From the NCBI GenBank assembly GCA_963764565.1, contig CAVXTD010000015.1, positions 1-64,000 of the forward strand: a stretch of DNA of 64,000 bases. The letters are read 5' to 3'. The notes below the pieces were generated by a model. That model saw only the letters and a program-made list of their open reading frames with translations. It did no database searches and had not been told where the DNA came from. Of this stretch, positions 1 through 8,894 are shown piece after piece; position 1 is the stretch's first letter, and every line of letters begins with the position of its first letter. The position numbers and the translations under genes were made by a program. Source of the DNA: DATBLE01 sp963764565. GTDB taxonomy: Bacteria > Actinomycetota > Thermoleophilia > Gaiellales > Gaiellaceae.

Positions 1-1188
1 GGAATTCGATTTCAGCCTGAGCGAGGTCGATTACTGGTGAATCGACTCTCCTAGCGGCTGCCAACTCGAGCCAGCCAGCAAGGGTTGCAAGCCGCGCTTC
101 CGCGAGCATCCCACGAAGACCGCGCTCGAACAACGTTACGAATAGTCCGTTCGAAAAGAACCTGCTCACAAGTGTAAACGCATCGTCCCATGATCCGATC
201 TCCGCAAGATGCTGGGCAAGGCGCTCGGCGTCGATCTGATTCGCCTCCACCCTCTCGCGTGCCTTGGCATCGAAGAATGTCCTGAGGAGAGGATGGAGCT
301 CGAGCGCACCGGACCTGGCTGTCAGAAAGCCGAGTCGCATTCCTTCGGTGACGATCTCCGTGACGTTTTCGCCCAGCACGAACTCCGCCAGCCGTCGCCC
401 AGTGACGGAGCAAGTGCCAATCGACACAATCCTTCCCGAACCTTTGGCGAGCCGCCTGGTAAAGCTCCTCGGCGAAGTACTCGTAGAGCGCGTCGGGGAG
501 GTTGCCCTCCGGGAGCTCGAAGTCGTCGGTCAGGGCCGCCAGGCCGATCACGGCCGGCCAGCCTTCGGCCAGAGCGACCAGACCGGCGGCGGCGCATCCT
601 TACGGTGGGCGAGGACCTCTGCAGCCTCGTCGTGATCCATCGCCAGCTCGTTCCTCCCCAACTCGTAAATCTCGCCGTAAAGGAGCCGCCGAGCGGATGC
701 CCAGCTCGGCCGCTTGCGGCTTGCCAGCAGGAGCCGGAGCGGCGATTTCCGAAGGAGAGGTTCATGAATCGCTCGGGAGCTTCCGCTTCCATCGCGAACT
801 GGTAGTCGTCGAAGACGAGCCATGTTTCGTCTGGCCAGTCGGCGAGATCCTCCGCGAAGAGCTCTGCGAGAATGTCGACGTCCTGCTCCGGCGTGCCTGT
901 CGCGCGCATTCGGTGCACCATGCGGCTGCCTGCGTCCGGGATCAGCTCCGAGACAACGTCGGCAAGCTGTGCCGCAAGAGCGGCGACATCGGCTGTTGCC
1001 GTCGTCCCCCGATACCAGAGGTGCGGTCGTTCCAGCACCCATTCGCGCGCAAGTGTCGTCTTTCCGAATCCGGCCGGCGCGTTCAGCATCAGAACGCGCG
1101 CGTTCGCGTTGTCGAGCAGGCGCGTCAGGCGAGGCCGCTTGATGATGTAGCGGCGCGCAGTCTCGACGGCCGTCTCGATCCCTGCCAT
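1..1188 (-). CDS. MalT-like STAND ATPase regulator, 3' part cut by window edge, frameshifted
   Basis: Reads from an ATG at 1188 leftwards off the window. The first ~140 residues are clean: a Walker A motif in NAPAGFGKTTLAREW and a Walker B-like stretch in TWLVFDDYQ, as in MalT/LAL signal-transducing ATPases. The reading frame then changes near 765, 600, 440 and 250, but each piece continues the same family (helical domain with LLLASRKRPSW, later HPLLRTFFDAKARE and GSWDDAFTLVSRFF). The breaks therefore look like indel errors, although a real pseudogene cannot be excluded. In classical MalT the LuxR HTH is at the C-terminus. Here a separate HTH protein lies 104 bases upstream on the same strand, so this may be the sensor/ATPase half of a split regulator. 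The C-terminal region is not visible. Confidence 0.7.
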
Positions 1189-1250
1189 GGCCCACCCCGG
1201 GGACGTGTCCCGTTTGGCGGACTCTACTTCTGTGTCAGGCGAAAGCGAAG

Positions 1251-1286
1251 TCCCTGTGCCTGTGGCCACGGCCGCAGGCACAGGGA
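1251..1286. repeat. perfect 12-bp inverted repeat with 12-nt loop
   Basis: Arms TCCCTGTGCCTG (1251-1262) and CAGGCACAGGGA (1275-1286) pair perfectly. A smaller GGGAC-GT-GTCCC dyad sits at 1200-1211. Both lie in the gap between the HTH gene and the ATPase gene. There is no T-tract, so this could be a REP-type element or a hairpin that lowers read-through into the ATPase gene. Confidence 0.7.
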
Positions 1287-1292
1287 TATCGA

Positions 1293-1544
1293 TCACCGTG
1301 CTCCGTCCAGGTGGGCCCGGAGAGGATCGTCGCCCGTTCTCATCCGGTAGGCGGCAGGAATCTGCCGCCGCCGCGACACGCCCAGCTTCTGGCGTAGCGC
1401 GTCGGAGTGTGCCTTGGCTGTACGCGGCGAGATCTCGAGGCGTTGGGCTACCTCCTCGTTCGAGCAGCCGGCGGCGATCAGAGTGACAACTTCGCGCTGC
1501 CGTGCGGTGATTCCCGGCGGCGCTTCGACCAGTGTTCCGACCAT
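1293..1544 (-). CDS. small LuxR-family HTH DNA-binding protein
   Basis: An 83-residue protein that is almost entirely a LuxR/GerE helix-turn-helix: GITARQREVVTLIAAG, then NEEVAQRLEISPRTAKAHSD and LRQKLGVSRR. It has no receiver or ATPase domain of its own. The ATG at 1544 puts the HTH about ten residues in. The MalT-like ATPase gene follows on the same strand after a 104-base gap containing a strong hairpin. The two may form a split LAL regulator with the domain order reversed, or the join may have been broken by indels. Role: DNA-binding transcription regulator, target unknown. Confidence 0.8.
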   Translation of the reverse strand: MVGTLVEAPPGITARQREVVTLIAAGCSNEEVAQRLEISPRTAKAHSDALRQKLGVSRRRQIPAAYRMRTGDDPLRAHLDGAR

Positions 1545-1631
1545 GCGCCGAGACTAATCGCGCTGCCGGATACGGACCATTGGCCGAAGGGCGTATTTCG
1601 AGCAACTACCCCGGCGAACGGCCTGCTGCTA

Positions 1632-2132
1632 CTAGATCCGCTCGACCAGCTCGTCAAGCGGTTTGCGGTCGGCCTGCGCGCTCCAGTCCTCGGCCGTGTG
1701 CCACATGGGGTCGCGGTCGCGCGCCGGATAGCCGAACGTCAGTACCGTTGCGATCTCGTCGTCGGCGTCGAGGCCGAGCGCCTGCTGCGCCTGCTCCGGC
1801 TCCTTGATTCCGTTCGGGCACGAGCCGACACCCGCGTTCCAGGCGACGAGCATCATGTTCTGCGCTGCGCGGCCGATGTCGAAGCCGCTTCGGCCGGCGA
1901 TCGCCACGATCAGCTTTGCGCCCCGGACGTTCCCCGGCGCGTAGACGGCATCGGCGAGCCGCTCGCGCGCTTCCGGGCTCTCGACGACCAGGAAGCGCCA
2001 CGGCTGTCGATTGCGGGCGCTACCGGCGAGCCGGCCGGCGTCGAGGATCGTTCGGACGACGTCAGCCGGGAGTTCCCGGTCGGCGTACTCGCGCACTTCA
2101 CGGCGGCTGGCGATGGCGAGCCAAGTGTCCAT
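1632..2132 (-). CDS. nitroreductase family protein
   Basis: A 166-residue FMN-dependent nitroreductase-fold protein. The N-terminal ASRREVREYADRELP and the GSARNRQPWRFLVVE segment are the usual FMN-binding landmarks; DIGRAAQNMMLVAWNAGVGS is the family's central helix and dimer region. The length is typical of the small family members. Likely reaction: NAD(P)H-dependent reduction of a nitro, quinone or other conjugated substrate; substrate not predictable. The ATG at 2132 is 24 bases from the divergent ATG of the next gene, so the two promoters must overlap. Confidence 0.85.
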   Translation of the reverse strand: MDTWLAIASRREVREYADRELPADVVRTILDAGRLAGSARNRQPWRFLVVESPEARERLADAVYAPGNVRGAKLIVAIAGRSGFDIGRAAQNMMLVAWNAGVGSCPNGIKEPEQAQQALGLDADDEIATVLTFGYPARDRDPMWHTAEDWSAQADRKPLDELVERI

Positions 2133-2156
2133 GTCCCGCCATCGTAGACTCGCGGC

Positions 2157-2873
2157 ATGCAGGTGTTCACCTACCTCGAGCGGCCCGACCTCGCCGCGCG
2201 CACCGAAGAGGCCGAGGACTCCTTCGCCGAGTTCATCCACCACGCAGACGTCACCAACCGCTACTGGCACCGGCTGCGCGAGGACATCGCCGCGTTGCAG
2301 CTCGTGCTCTACGACGACGAACGCGATCTCGTGGTGGGCCGCGGCCAGACGATTCCAGCCTCGACCCGTAAGGGGCTCCCGGGTGGGGTCGACGACATGC
2401 TCGAGCGCTTCTTCGGCGGCGGCCTCCGCGAGGAGCACGACGTGCTCTCCGCCCTCGTCGCGATCGTCGACCGGCGGCGTCAGGGCGAGGGGCTGAGCGC
2501 ACTGCTGATCGAGGGCATGCGTCACATCGCCGCCGAGGCGGGGCTCGGAGGGCTGATCGCGCCGGTCCGCCCGACCCGCAAGCAGGAATATCCGCTGATC
2601 CCGATGGAGCGCTACGTACGCTGGACGCGCGAGGACGGTCTGCCGTGGGACCCGTGGATCCGCGTGCACACCCGCCTCGGCGCCGAATTGGTCGAGGTCT
2701 GCCCAGAATCGATGCGGGTGACGGGCACGGTTGACGAGTGGGAAGGTTGGACTGGCCTCAGCTTCCCCGACGACGGCGACTACGTCGTGCCGGGCGCGCT
2801 CGTTCCAGTGCGGTTCGACGCCGGCACCGGCGTGTACCTCGAGCCGAACGTCTGGGTCCGACACGCGCTGTAG
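2157..2873 (+). CDS. GNAT-like transferase of unknown substrate
   Basis: A 238-residue cytoplasmic protein resembling the large GNAT-fold proteins annotated as transferases in actinobacteria. EGLSALLIEGMRHIAAEAGL looks like the acetyl-CoA-binding helix region, followed by a conserved-looking APVRPTRKQEYPLIPMERY stretch and WDPWIRVHTRLGAELV. The usual Q/RxxGxG/A signature is only partly recognisable (RRRQGEGLS). Start chosen at ATG 2157, just after the divergent nitroreductase promoter. Function beyond acyltransferase-like fold is unknown. Confidence 0.6.
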   Translation: MQVFTYLERPDLAARTEEAEDSFAEFIHHADVTNRYWHRLREDIAALQLVLYDDERDLVVGRGQTIPASTRKGLPGGVDDMLERFFGGGLREEHDVLSALVAIVDRRRQGEGLSALLIEGMRHIAAEAGLGGLIAPVRPTRKQEYPLIPMERYVRWTREDGLPWDPWIRVHTRLGAELVEVCPESMRVTGTVDEWEGWTGLSFPDDGDYVVPGALVPVRFDAGTGVYLEPNVWVRHAL

Positions 2874-2909
2874 GCTCGGCTCTTCCTACAGTTTGAAAGG
2901 GGCAGGGAC

Positions 2910-3356
2910 ATGAAACGACTGGCGTGCGGAGCGCTGCTCGTCTCGCTCGCAGCAGGTCTCACGGCAGGCTGCGGCGGCGGCAGCAAGACCCTGAGCAAGG
3001 CGGACTACGGCACGCAGCTCAACCAGATCTGTGTGGATTACAACGCCAAGCAGAAGGAGATCGGTATCCCGACCAGCCTCGAAGAGGTTGGCACCAAGGG
3101 TGCAAAGATCCTCGACGAGTTCGACAAGGCGATCGCGGAAGCCGAGAAGCTGAAGGCGCCGGACGAGATCAAGGCGACCCGTGACGAGTTCTTCTCGAAG
3201 TCCAAGGAGCAACGTGACCTGATCGGCAAGGTGATCGACGCGGCCAAGGCGAACGACGCGGCGAAGGCGAACGAGATCAGCGCACAGGGCAACGCTTTGA
3301 ACAAGGACATCCAGGCACTCGCCAAGGAGCTCGGAGCGCCGGCATGCGGGCAGTGA
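2910..3356 (+). CDS. small secreted lipoprotein, paralogue 1
   Basis: 148 residues with a lipoprotein signal (MKRLACGALLVSLAAG, lipobox LTAGC), so probably anchored outside the cell membrane. The mature part is Lys/Ala/Glu-rich and helical. Two cysteines, in NQICVDYN and in the terminal PACGQ, are placed to form a disulfide. An AAAGGGG-type ribosome site precedes ATG 2910. The next gene is a clear paralogue (shared pattern LSKADY / LTKAEY, Cys, helix, C-terminal Cys) and overlaps its 3' end. Function not recognised. Confidence 0.85.
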   Translation: MKRLACGALLVSLAAGLTAGCGGGSKTLSKADYGTQLNQICVDYNAKQKEIGIPTSLEEVGTKGAKILDEFDKAIAEAEKLKAPDEIKATRDEFFSKSKEQRDLIGKVIDAAKANDAAKANEISAQGNALNKDIQALAKELGAPACGQ

Positions 3357-3793
3357 TGCTCGTTGCTCTTACGTCGCTGGCCCTGCTCGCCGCAGCCTGC
3401 GGTGGCGGAGGCAGCGGCGGCAAGACGCTGACCAAGGCCGAGTACGCGGCGACGCTGAGCCAGGCCTGTAAGGACTCGAACGACAAGTTGAACGCCCTCA
3501 GCCTGACCAGCATCACCTCGTTCAAAGACAACGGCGACGCGGCGGTGAAGATCGCCGACGACAGCCTCAAGGAGTTCAAGGCACTGAAGGCTCCCGACGC
3601 GATCAAGGATGCGGCCAAGACCTTCATCGACTCCGCCGATCAGATCGTGACCGACCTCAAGAACGCGGTCGAGGCGGCCAAGAAGGACGACGAGACCGCG
3701 TTCGCAGCCGCGGTCACCGCGGTCCAGACTCACGGCAAGGAGAACGACGGCGCGGCGAGCGAGATCGGCGCGACCGAGTGCGTCAGCGGCTAG
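3344..3793 (+). CDS. small secreted lipoprotein, paralogue 2
   Basis: 149 residues, signal MRAVMLVALTSLALLAAAC with lipobox AAAC followed by a Gly-rich linker. It shares order and Cys positions with the preceding lipoprotein (QACKDSN near the start, TECVSG at the end). Start 3344 keeps an Arg in the n-region; the alternative ATG 3356 would give a TGATG coupling but no positive charge. Overlap with the upstream gene implies translational coupling. The stop overlaps the stop of the convergent malate synthase gene by 3 to 4 bases. Function unknown. Confidence 0.85.
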   Translation: MRAVMLVALTSLALLAAACGGGGSGGKTLTKAEYAATLSQACKDSNDKLNALSLTSITSFKDNGDAAVKIADDSLKEFKALKAPDAIKDAAKTFIDSADQIVTDLKNAVEAAKKDDETAFAAAVTAVQTHGKENDGAASEIGATECVSG

Positions 3794-5335
3794 AGCAGCT
3801 CGTACGCGGGCAGCGTCAGGAACTCGACGAACTCGTCGGCGAGCGCGACCTGCTCGAAGACCTCTCGCGCCTCGTCGAGCCGCGGCTGAGCGGGAAGCGA
3901 CGCGACCTCTTCGTCGGCGATCGTGCGCACGCGATCGCCCTCCACCCGTCCGTGGTGGACCCACTGCCAGAGTTGAGAGCGCGAGATCTCGGCGGTCGCG
4001 ACGTCCTCCATCAGGTTGTAGATCGCGGCGGCGCCCGTCCCGTTCAGCCAAGCCGCCAGGTACTGGATCCCGACCGAGACGTTCTGCCTGATGCCGGCCT
4101 CGGTGATCTCACCCGGCGTGTCGGGAACGGCGAGGAGTTGCTCCGCCGAGACGGAAACATCCGCCCGCTGCCGCTCGAGCTGGTTGGGCCGGTCACCGAG
4201 AACCTCGTCGAACTCCTCCTTCGCGATCGGAACGAGGTCGGGATGGGCGACCCAGGTGCCGTCGAACCCGCTCGTTGCCTCGCGCTCCTTGTCCTCGTGC
4301 ACCTTTGCCAGCGCATTCTCGGTCACCTCGGGATCGCGGCGGTTGGGGATGAACGCCGCCATTCCCCCGATCGCGAACGCGCCTCGGGCATGGCAGGTCT
4401 TCGCAAGCAGATCCGAGTACGCGTGCATGAACGGCACGGTCATCGTCACCGCCGAGCGGTCGGGCAGCACGAAATCGTCGCGATGGCGGAACTTCTTGAT
4501 CACGCTGAAGATGTAGTCCCAGCGGCCCGCGTTCAGGCCGGCGGAGTGCTCGCGCAGCTCGTACAGGATCTCCTCCATCTCGAACGCGGCGAGGATCGTC
4601 TCGATCAGTACGGTCGCGCGGATCGTCCCCCGCGGGATACCGAGCGCGTCCTGCGCATGCAAGAAGACGTCGTTCCAGAGGCGCGCCTCGAGATGGCCCT
4701 CCAGCTTCGGCAAGTAGAAGTACGGCCCGCTGCCACGGTCGAGTGCGCGCCGGGCGCTGTGGAACATGTACAGGCCGAAGTCGAACAGACTGCCCGAGAC
4801 CGGCTCTCCGTCGACCAGGACATGGCTCTCCGGCAGGTGCCAGCCCCGCGGGCGGACGAGCAGCGTCGCGGTCTCGTCCCCGAGGGTGTAGCGCTTCTCC
4901 CCGATGTCGAGCGAGATCGTCTTCTCGACGGCGTCGATCATGTTCCGCTGCCCTTCGACGACGTTCGACCACGTCGGCGAGTTCGCGTCCTCGAAGTCGG
5001 CCATGAAGACGCGCGCGCCCGAGTTGAGCGCGTTGATCACCATCTTGCGGTCGGTCGGACCGGTGATCTCGACGCGCCGGTCCTGGAGGTCGGGCGGCGC
5101 CTCGGCGACCCGCCAGGCGGCGTCCTCCCTGATCGCGACGCGTCTCCTCGAGGAAGTCCGGCACCTCGCCCGCGAGCAGCCGCTGCTGGCGCTCTGCGCG
5201 GCGGGCGAGCAGCTCCGTTCGGTGCCAGCCGAAGGTGCGCTGGAGCGAGGCGACGAAGTCGAGGGCCTCGGCCGAGAGGATGTCGTCGTCGCGCTCGCCG
5301 CGAACCTCGACCCCCGCTGGGAGTTGCGCCTGCAT
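3790..5335 (-). CDS. aceB: malate synthase A (one indel)
   Basis: Condenses glyoxylate with acetyl-CoA to malate. The C-terminal ~417 residues carry malate synthase landmarks: VFMADFEDANSPTW, VRPRGWHLPE, IPRGTIRATVLIETILAAFE, GRWDYIFS and GTWVAHPDL. The first ~60 residues (ALDFVASLQRTFGWHR, ELLARRAERQ) are in another frame; one base near 5147 must be removed to give EETR-AIREDAAWRVAE. Total length is close to the usual ~530. Start is ATG 5335, only 18 bases from the divergent glcD start, so glyoxylate production and consumption are physically paired. Confidence 0.93.
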
Positions 5336-5353
5336 CGCGGTAGATTGCCAGCG

Positions 5354-6796
5354 ATGGCGCTCGCACGCGAGCTGAGGCGGCTACTGCCCCCGGACGCCCT
5401 GATCGAGGAGCCGGAGCAGCTGAAGACCTACGAGTGCGACGGGCTCACCGGCCACCGCGTGATTCCGGCGCTCGTTGCGCTGCCGCGGACGACGGAGGAG
5501 GTGCAGGCGGTCGTCCGAGCCTGCCACGCCGCGGGCGTGCCGTTCGTCGCGCGCGGGGCCGGCACGGGGCTCTCCGGCGGCGCGCTTCCCGTCGCCGACG
5601 GTGTCGTCATCTCGCTCGCGCGGATGAACCGGATCCTCGAGATCGACCTCGACAGCGAGCGGATCGTCGTGCAGCCGGGCGTCACGAACCTCCAGGTGAC
5701 GGAAGCGGTGATCGCCGACGGCTACTACTACGCGCCCGATCCCTCGAGCCAGCAGGTCTGCACGATCGGGGGGAACGTCGCCGAGAACTCGGGCGGAGCG
5801 CACTGCCTGAAGTACGGCTTCACCGTCAATCACGTCACCGGGCTCGCTGTCGTCCTGCCCGACGGGGAGGTCGTCCGTCTCGGCGGGACGGCATCCGAGT
5901 CGCCCGGCCCCGACCTGCTCGGCGCGTTCGTCGGCTCCGAGGGGACGCTCGGGATCGCGACCGAGATCACGCTCCGGCTGCTGCGCCGGCCGGAGGCGGT
6001 GCGGACCGTGCTCGCCGCGTTCCACTCGATCGACGGTGCCGGCGCGGCGGTCTCGGGCGTCGTCCGCGCCGGGATCCTGGCGTCTGCGATGGAGATCATG
6101 GACCGGCTGACGATCGAGGCCGCCGAGGCCGCCCTCCACCCCGGCTACCCGGACGCGAACGCGCTCCTGCTCGTCGAGCTCGACGGCTCGACGCCGCAGG
6201 TCGAGGAGGACCTCGCCGCGGTCGAGGCGATCTGCACCGAGTGCGGCGCGTGGGAGATCCGCACCGCGGCGGACGACCACGAGCGGGCGCTGCTGTGGAA
6301 GGGACGCAAGGCGGCTTTCGCGGCGATGGGGCGGATCGCCAACGACTACTACGTGCAGGACGGCGTCGTGCCGCGCACCAAGCTCCCGGACGTGCTGCGC
6401 CGGATCGGCGAACTCGAGGTCGAGTACGGGCTGCGGGTCGGGAACGTCTTTCACGCGGGCGACGGCAACCTCCACCCGCTCGTCCTCTACGACGGGCGCG
6501 TCGAGGGGCAGGCCGAGCAGGCGCAGCAGCTCGCCGAGGCGATCCTCGAGGCGTGCATCGACGCGGGCGGCTCGCTCACCGGCGAGCACGGCATCGGCAT
6601 CGACAAGGTGTGCTCGATGCCGCTCCTCTTCGGCTCGGACGACCTGGCGACGATGCTGCGGCTGCGGCAAGCATTCGACCCTGCCGGGCTCTGCAACCCT
6701 GGGAAGGTCCTGCCGACCCCGCGGCTCTGCGGCGAGGTGCCGGGGCCCTACCGCGCTCACCCGATCGAGCAGGCCGGGCTTGCCGAGCGTTTCTGA
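5354..6796 (+). CDS. glcD: glycolate oxidase FAD-linked subunit GlcD
   Basis: 480 residues, an FAD-binding PCMH (VAO-type) oxidoreductase. VARGAGTGLSGGALPV is the FAD pyrophosphate loop, EGTLGIATEITLRL continues the FAD domain, and the C-terminal lobe ends with VFHAGDGNLHPL and GSLTGEHGIGIDK, diagnostic of GlcD/D-lactate dehydrogenases. It oxidises glycolate (or a 2-hydroxyacid) to glyoxylate with GlcE and GlcF. ATG 5354 chosen because the GlcD family starts just before the LRRLLPPDALIEEPEQL region. Its end overlaps the glcE start by 17 bases. Confidence 0.93.
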   Translation: MALARELRRLLPPDALIEEPEQLKTYECDGLTGHRVIPALVALPRTTEEVQAVVRACHAAGVPFVARGAGTGLSGGALPVADGVVISLARMNRILEIDLDSERIVVQPGVTNLQVTEAVIADGYYYAPDPSSQQVCTIGGNVAENSGGAHCLKYGFTVNHVTGLAVVLPDGEVVRLGGTASESPGPDLLGAFVGSEGTLGIATEITLRLLRRPEAVRTVLAAFHSIDGAGAAVSGVVRAGILASAMEIMDRLTIEAAEAALHPGYPDANALLLVELDGSTPQVEEDLAAVEAICTECGAWEIRTAADDHERALLWKGRKAAFAAMGRIANDYYVQDGVVPRTKLPDVLRRIGELEVEYGLRVGNVFHAGDGNLHPLVLYDGRVEGQAEQAQQLAEAILEACIDAGGSLTGEHGIGIDKVCSMPLLFGSDDLATMLRLRQAFDPAGLCNPGKVLPTPRLCGEVPGPYRAHPIEQAGLAERF

Positions 6797-7710
6797 GATC
6801 TGGAGCGTGCATGAGGCCGCCGAGGTGCTGGCGCGGGCGGCGGAGGCGGGGCAGCGGGTCTCGATCGAGCGTGCCGGCGGGGAGGTCGTCATCTCGACGA
6901 AGCGGCTCGACCAGGTGCTCGAGCACGAGGCCGGCGACCTGACCGCGATCGTCGAGGCGGGAGTTCGGGTGCGCGACCTGAATGCACAGCTCGCCGACCA
7001 CGGTCAGATGTTCGCGCTCGACCCGCCGGGCAACCCGACGATCGGCGCCTGCATCGCCGCGAATCTGTCCGGCCCGCGACGCCACCGGTACGGAACGGCG
7101 CGCGACCTCGTGATCGGTATCACCGTCGTCCTTGCGGACGGGACGATCGCCAGCTCCGGCGGGAAGGTGGTCAAGAACGTCGCCGGCTACGACCTCGGCA
7201 AGGTCTTCTGCGGCTCCGAGGGACGCTTCGGGCTGATCGCGCGCGCCGCGCTGCGGCTCCACCCGCGGCCGGAGGTTGCGCGAACGCTGGCCGTGCCGGT
7301 CGAGTCGCCGGTGGATGCAGCGACGCGGGCGCGGGCGATCCTGCGCGGGCCGTTCACCCCGTCGGCGGTCGACGTCGTCTGGCCGGGCTGGCTGGCGGTG
7401 CTGTTCGAGGGGTCGCGGCGCGCGGTCGACGAGCAGCTCGTCGCCGCACAGGGGCTCGTCGGCGGCGCGGAGGATTTCGGCTCGATCTGGGAGGAAGCCG
7501 AGGCCCGGCAGGAGTGGGCGGAGGGGAGGCTGCCTGTTCGCTCCCGGGCGACTGGCCGAGACACTCGACGGGCTCGAGGAGGCGGTCGTCCGGGTCGCCG
7601 CCGGCGTCGCCTACGTGGCGGGGGAGGTCGCCGACCCGCGAGACCCGGCGGAGGTCGCCCTCGCCGAGCGGGTGCGGGCCGAGTTCGATTCAGCGGGGAC
7701 CTTCCTCTAG
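6780..7710 (+). CDS. glcE: glycolate oxidase subunit GlcE (one indel)
   Basis: Second FAD-binding subunit of glycolate oxidase. It shows a shortened PCMH domain: VISTKRLDQVLEHEAGDLTA, LDPPGNPTIGACIAANLSG and GGKVVKNVAGYDLGKVFCG are GlcE signatures. Around 7530 the frame must shift to continue with RLAETLDGLEEAVVRVAAGV, ending at TAG 7710. Without the shift the frame runs straight into glcF, which only looks like a fusion. A TTG at 6780 is the likely start; GTG 6807 is an alternative. Very tight coupling with glcD and glcF. Confidence 0.88.
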
Positions 7711-8894
7711 TGGATCGCGAGCTGATCTCCGACTGCGTCCACTGCGGCTTCTGCCTGCCGACGTGCCCCACCTACGGGCCGCTGTGGCAGGAGGAGATGG
7801 ACTCGCCGCGGGGGCGGATCCTCCTGATGGACTCGCTGCTGAACGGGACGGTCCCGCTCTCGGCGACGACCGTCCAGCATTTCGACCGTTGCCTCGGCTG
7901 CATGGCGTGCGTGACCTCGTGCCCCTCGGGCGTGCAGTACGACCGCCTGATCGAGGGGACTCGGGCGCACATCGAGGAGCACTACCGGCGTCCGTTCGGC
8001 GAGCGTGTCCAGCGCGCGCTCGTCTTCTCGTCGGTGCCGTACCCGCGGCGGCTGCGCATTGCGCTCGCGCTGACCCCGCCGTGGCTGCCCGGCCGGCTGA
8101 AGCCGTTCGCGGCTCTGAAGCCGCCGTGGCGCTCGTCCGAGTGCCCGCCTGAGGTGACGCCTGCCGTCGGGGAACGCCGCGCCCGGGTCGGGCTGCTGCT
8201 CGGCTGCGTCCAGCGTGTCGTCTTCGGCGACGTGAACGCGGCGTCGGCGCGCGTTCTGGCGGCGGAAGGGTGCGAGGTGGTCGCGCCGCGCGACCAGGAG
8301 TGCTGCGGGGCACTGCACCTGCATGCCGGGCGGGTCGAGGAGGGTGGCCGCCGAGCCCAGCGGATCGCCGAGGCATTCGGCGGCGTCGACGCAGTCGTCG
8401 TGAACGCGGCCGGGTGCGGCTCGCACCTGAAGGATTCGGAGCTCGGGGTCAGGGTGGTGGACATCAGCGAGTTCCTCGCCGAGCTGGGGCCGCGGGCGGA
8501 GCGTCGCGAGCTGGCGATCACGGTCGCCTACCAGGACGCCTGCCACCTCGGCCACGCGCAGGGGATCCGCGACGCTCCGCGCTCCGTGCTCGGCTCGATT
8601 CCCGGGCTCGCGCTTGCCGAGCCAGCCGAGCAGGCGATCTGCTGCGGCAGCGCCGGGATCTACAACCTCGTCCAGCCGGCTGCGGCGGCGGAGCTCGGCG
8701 AACGGAAGGCGGCGAACATTCTTGCGACCGGCGCCGATGCATACGCGAGCGCAAACCCGGGTTGCCTCGTCCAGGTCTCGACGTACCTGCGCCGGCTGGG
8801 GAAGCGGCTCCCGGCGCTTCACCCCGTCGAGCTGCTGGACGCGTCGATCAGCGGGATCGGCGCGGAGCAGCTGCTGGCGACGGCGCGGCGGTAG
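7710..8894 (+). CDS. glcF: glycolate oxidase iron-sulfur subunit GlcF
   Basis: 394 residues. Two 4Fe-4S ferredoxin motifs (CVHCGFCLPTC and CLGCMACVTSC) are followed by two cysteine-rich CCG domains (DQECCGALHLHAGR and EQAICCGSAGIYN), the layout of GlcF/heterodisulfide-reductase-type subunits passing electrons from GlcDE to quinone. A GTG overlapping the glcE stop by one base (TAGTG) is the start. The last 76 bases overlap, tail to tail, the 3' end of the arsenite transporter gene. Confidence 0.92.
   Translation: MDRELISDCVHCGFCLPTCPTYGPLWQEEMDSPRGRILLMDSLLNGTVPLSATTVQHFDRCLGCMACVTSCPSGVQYDRLIEGTRAHIEEHYRRPFGERVQRALVFSSVPYPRRLRIALALTPPWLPGRLKPFAALKPPWRSSECPPEVTPAVGERRARVGLLLGCVQRVVFGDVNAASARVLAAEGCEVVAPRDQECCGALHLHAGRVEEGGRRAQRIAEAFGGVDAVVVNAAGCGSHLKDSELGVRVVDISEFLAELGPRAERRELAITVAYQDACHLGHAQGIRDAPRSVLGSIPGLALAEPAEQAICCGSAGIYNLVQPAAAAELGERKAANILATGADAYASANPGCLVQVSTYLRRLGKRLPALHPVELLDASISGIGAEQLLATARR

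Noticed and set aside
6780..8894. Apparent GlcE-GlcF fusion protein
   Set aside because: The middle of the long frame is Arg/Gly nonsense. Another frame carries the true GlcE end and its stop at 7710, where GlcF starts.
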